The notes below the pieces were generated by a model, which was not told the origin of the DNA, searched no databases, and saw only the letters and a program-made list of their open reading frames with translations. Made by a program: the position numbers and the translations under genes. Shown here one piece after another: positions 61,171-64,000 of a stretch of 64,000 nucleotides of DNA. Every line of letters begins with the position of its first letter. Positions within the stretch are counted from its first letter, which is position 1. The stretch comes from Jaltomata sinuosa (lineage: Eukaryota; Streptophyta; Magnoliopsida; Solanales; Solanaceae): positions 1 through 64,000 of the forward strand of contig QJPP01000446.1 of NCBI GenBank assembly GCA_003996215.1, read 5' to 3'.

Positions 61171-61824
61171 AATTTGTGAAATCAAAGCGGACAATATACA
61201 TTATGGACTTGTATCGTGATAATTTTGAAAAGTTCAACTTCATGCACGTCACTACCAACATATATTTGGTGTATTTGTCTGCCAAACTAATTACATTCTT
61301 GCCATTATTTTAAAAAAATGATTACATTATATAAACATTTAATTAATATCTCCACGTCATTGAACACCATCATATAAAAATGAAATAAAGAGTGTTATTT
61401 TATTATTTAAGCATTAAATATATGTTAATCAGAGTCTTAAGAATTTCAGAAACACATGAAATCTAATTATGTATTATCTTATTATTTCAATGTCAATCAA
61501 AGCCTAATTAAGAATTTCATATCTCTAATTGGCATAAATACTCGATGTGGAAAAAATAAATAATTAGGAGTCTCCAATTATGTTACTGTCATTGTTTATT
61601 TATTTTGTCTGTTCACTAATTTCCAGTAATATTTGGATTAATATATGAATTCTGACATATTGTTGGAGATTAAAATGGTGTTAATTATCTCAAGTCTATC
61701 CATATGAATTAATTAGAAATATAAAATCGATTACATCATTTAATTATTGAAAAAAAAACAATTATGCTTTCATTTTCAATAGATTAATGCCTGCTTATCA
61801 GTCAATAAAAACACTAAAGAGAGT
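61171..61824. other. Intergenic DNA, no feature recognised
   Basis: AT-rich, no long frame, no repeat identified. Confidence 0.35.
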
Positions 61825-62092
61825 TACTCCCTCCGTTTCATATTACTTGACCCTTATTAACTTGACACATCCCTTAAAAAAAACTTTAATTAGAGGTGTA
61901 ATTTACTAAATTAACCTTACTAATAGTATTTTGGAATTCTAAATTTGACTACTACTATTTTATGTAGTTTTTTAATACTAAGGATAATATGGGAAAGAAG
62001 TAATAAAATTCTCTTGATTTGCGAAAATGGACAAGTAAATTGAAATATTTATATTTAGCATAGAGGCCAAATAAAATGAAACGGGGGGAGAT
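61825..62092. mobile_element. Stowaway-like MITE
   Basis: TACTCCCTCCGTTTCATATT and AAATGAAACGGGGGGAG are inverted ends; 268 bp. Confidence 0.78.
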
Positions 62093-64000
62093 TAAGGTTC
62101 GTCTTCTAAGTTCTATCATACTAGAAGAATAAATGTAAATAAATCATAAATACATGTTCATACTCTAAATTAATTAAGAAGATTACACTTCAGATTTTAA
62201 AAGATTAATTAGTACTAAGCTAGTTGACTTGAGAATAAAAGAACTGCATTATGCAACAAATAGGATGATAACACATCAAACAAAATAGGAATTGGTCTCC
62301 AAAAAAAGAAAAAAAATTAAAAATAAACGAAAGTCATCACAATGTAGAAAAATAATGACAATTTTGGTGTTGTTGATGTGCTTGATGCTTCCACTTCTTT
62401 ATTTTTATGTTAGTGAGATGTTGGGTGATATTAGAGCTAGAAATTTTAACAAGGGTAAATAATACATTACTAAATTTAACAAGGGTAAATAATACATTAC
62501 TATACTCTCTTTAAATTTTTCATTTCAAGTTTGGTATAAGTTTTGCAATTTGACTCATCCGGATTCGCACCAAGAAATTTTGTTTTGAAGGGTAAACGCT
62601 TCCTATTTATTAGAGGTGACTTTACTTCAAGAATTCAAACTCAAAACCTTTGATTTATATCCGGAGATAGAATTTTGAAGTTATGCGTTTTAGATTCTAC
62701 AAAAATACTGAATTTTTAATAAATTATTTATACATAATAAGTAAACTTCTTTAATATAAAAAAAAAATTTACATTAAAATTACTAAATTCTGTCAAATTT
62801 AATTTGTTATTGAAATGCTAACTCCGTCTTTACTCTAATTAACAACGAAAAAGTACTTATTACTTCATCACAACCTTCGGCTCACTCCTACATTTAGAAA
62901 TGTCTACAAAAATAGGTGACAAATTTTGCATACCCCCCACATGATTTGGTTCCAAGAAGCTTGACTAATTGTAGTAATAAATAAACTTAATTAAATTAAT
63001 TGTTTTTGGAAGTATGAGATTTCAACTAAATAAATGAACATGGGTTGTTTGGTTAGTAAAAGCCCCTATTTGGATTTGATATGGAATGGGTTCAAAGTAT
63101 TGGTTGAATATCTAGCCTTTGGACTTTTCTAGGGTTAGGTATCAGGAGAGGAAAATTAATGTGACCCTTTGACAATATTATATATTTTTTTGGTTTTTAT
63201 TTGGTGTCCGATATTTGTATTGAAATTCTGACTAATTCTGTCTCACACTGCAGGGCTCATTCTGGGGATGAGGCTTCCAATAAAAAAAAATTCATATGCA
63301 AAGTTCAAACTCGAAACCTCTTATTAAGGGTGGAGTAGTCCTACCACTGCACACAACTCATGTGGGTCTTTGACATATTGTCTTTTTCGTTGTAAAATAA
63401 GTGTCACTTTTTTCTTGAACGTCAATTAATCAAAATTTTAAAGTTAAATTAACTCAATATTTTAAAATTTACAAAGTTAGAAAAATATATATTATAAATT
63501 GCAATTCTAATTTCATATTTATAGTATTTAATTAAAAATATTACTTAGAAGATTTACGAATTTCTCCTTATAGAAAGTTGATCTACAACAACGCCACTTG
63601 TGTTACTTGTTATTGGGATCCTAACTAGACGGATGAATTTTCTTGTTTTCACATCCTTAATAAAAAAAAATCTTGAAAGATGCAAGAACTTTTTTCTTAT
63701 AAACCCTAGTTTAATAGGAGGACAAACTAATAAGTTAACGGGTTAATTAATAACTATATATTTCTAATAATATTAATTTAATAAAATAAAATATAATTTA
63801 AATTATTTATCCGAATTCATATTAGTTGGATTTTAAAAAGTGAAAAGGAACAGATAATTTGAAACGAAGTGAGTAATAGAAAAGTATTTTCTTGGCCAAG
63901 TCATAAATTTGAGGCATTCAAGTGCATTATTTGCACAATTTGACTTAAGAAACAAAGTATAAAAATGGGACAAGTGTTTCGACCACGTTGTCACTATATG
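62093..64000. other. Intergenic DNA to the window end
   Basis: No gene recognised. A 27-bp unit ('taacaagggtaaataataca') is duplicated at about 62447-62500. About 63380-63880 has a degenerate MITE-like outline ending GAAACGAAGTGAGTAA, too diverged to call firmly. Confidence 0.4.

Overview
The window is nuclear DNA of a flowering plant, almost certainly from the nightshade family (Solanaceae, probably Solanum). The evidence is split genes with GT-AG introns, AT-rich intergenic DNA, an Ogre/Tat-type Ty3-gypsy retrotransposon, several SINE and MITE families that I know from Solanaceae, and a 180-bp satellite. No bacterial, phage or CRISPR features were seen.

Layout. 1-11190: the 3' half of an Ogre/Tat LTR retrotransposon (gag-pro end, intron, RT/RNase H/integrase, long 3' UTR with tandem repeats, 3.9-kb 3' LTR). 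11191-13500: a small tandem family of acidic, tyrosine-rich repeat proteins (one promoter remnant cut by the Ogre, one copy broken by a MITE, one apparently intact copy). 13676-14216: a foldback element. 14520-23955: a 180-bp satellite array interrupted by a composite of an Athila-like pol fragment and a gypsy LTR-like fragment. 24644-30098: an eight-exon SOUL/DUF2358 haem-binding-like gene. 32573-34105: an intronless 3-ketoacyl-CoA synthase. 35036-38699: histone H2A.Z on the minus strand, with a repeat-filled 3.3-kb intron. 41247-45180: an eight-exon S-domain (G-type lectin) receptor kinase. 46181-53270: an eleven-exon AKT1-type Shaker K+ channel on the minus strand. 53271-64000: gene-poor DNA with Stowaway-like MITEs, a 2.2-kb inverted-repeat element and a 103-bp plastid 16S rDNA fragment.

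The five conventional genes belong to unrelated pathways: plastid haem binding, very-long-chain lipid elongation, chromatin, surface receptor signalling and K+ uptake. I see no operon or metabolic cluster. The coding exons look intact and all splice phases close. The introns, by contrast, hold many young repeats: a MITE family with TATGTTGCTC ends, two SINE families, minisatellites and hairpin elements.

The most interesting candidates are the tandem acidic YDYAP-repeat protein family, the in-frame spliced intron of the Ogre, the tandemly amplified SINE tails and hairpins in the H2A.Z intron, and the large inverted-repeat element at 56580-58770.
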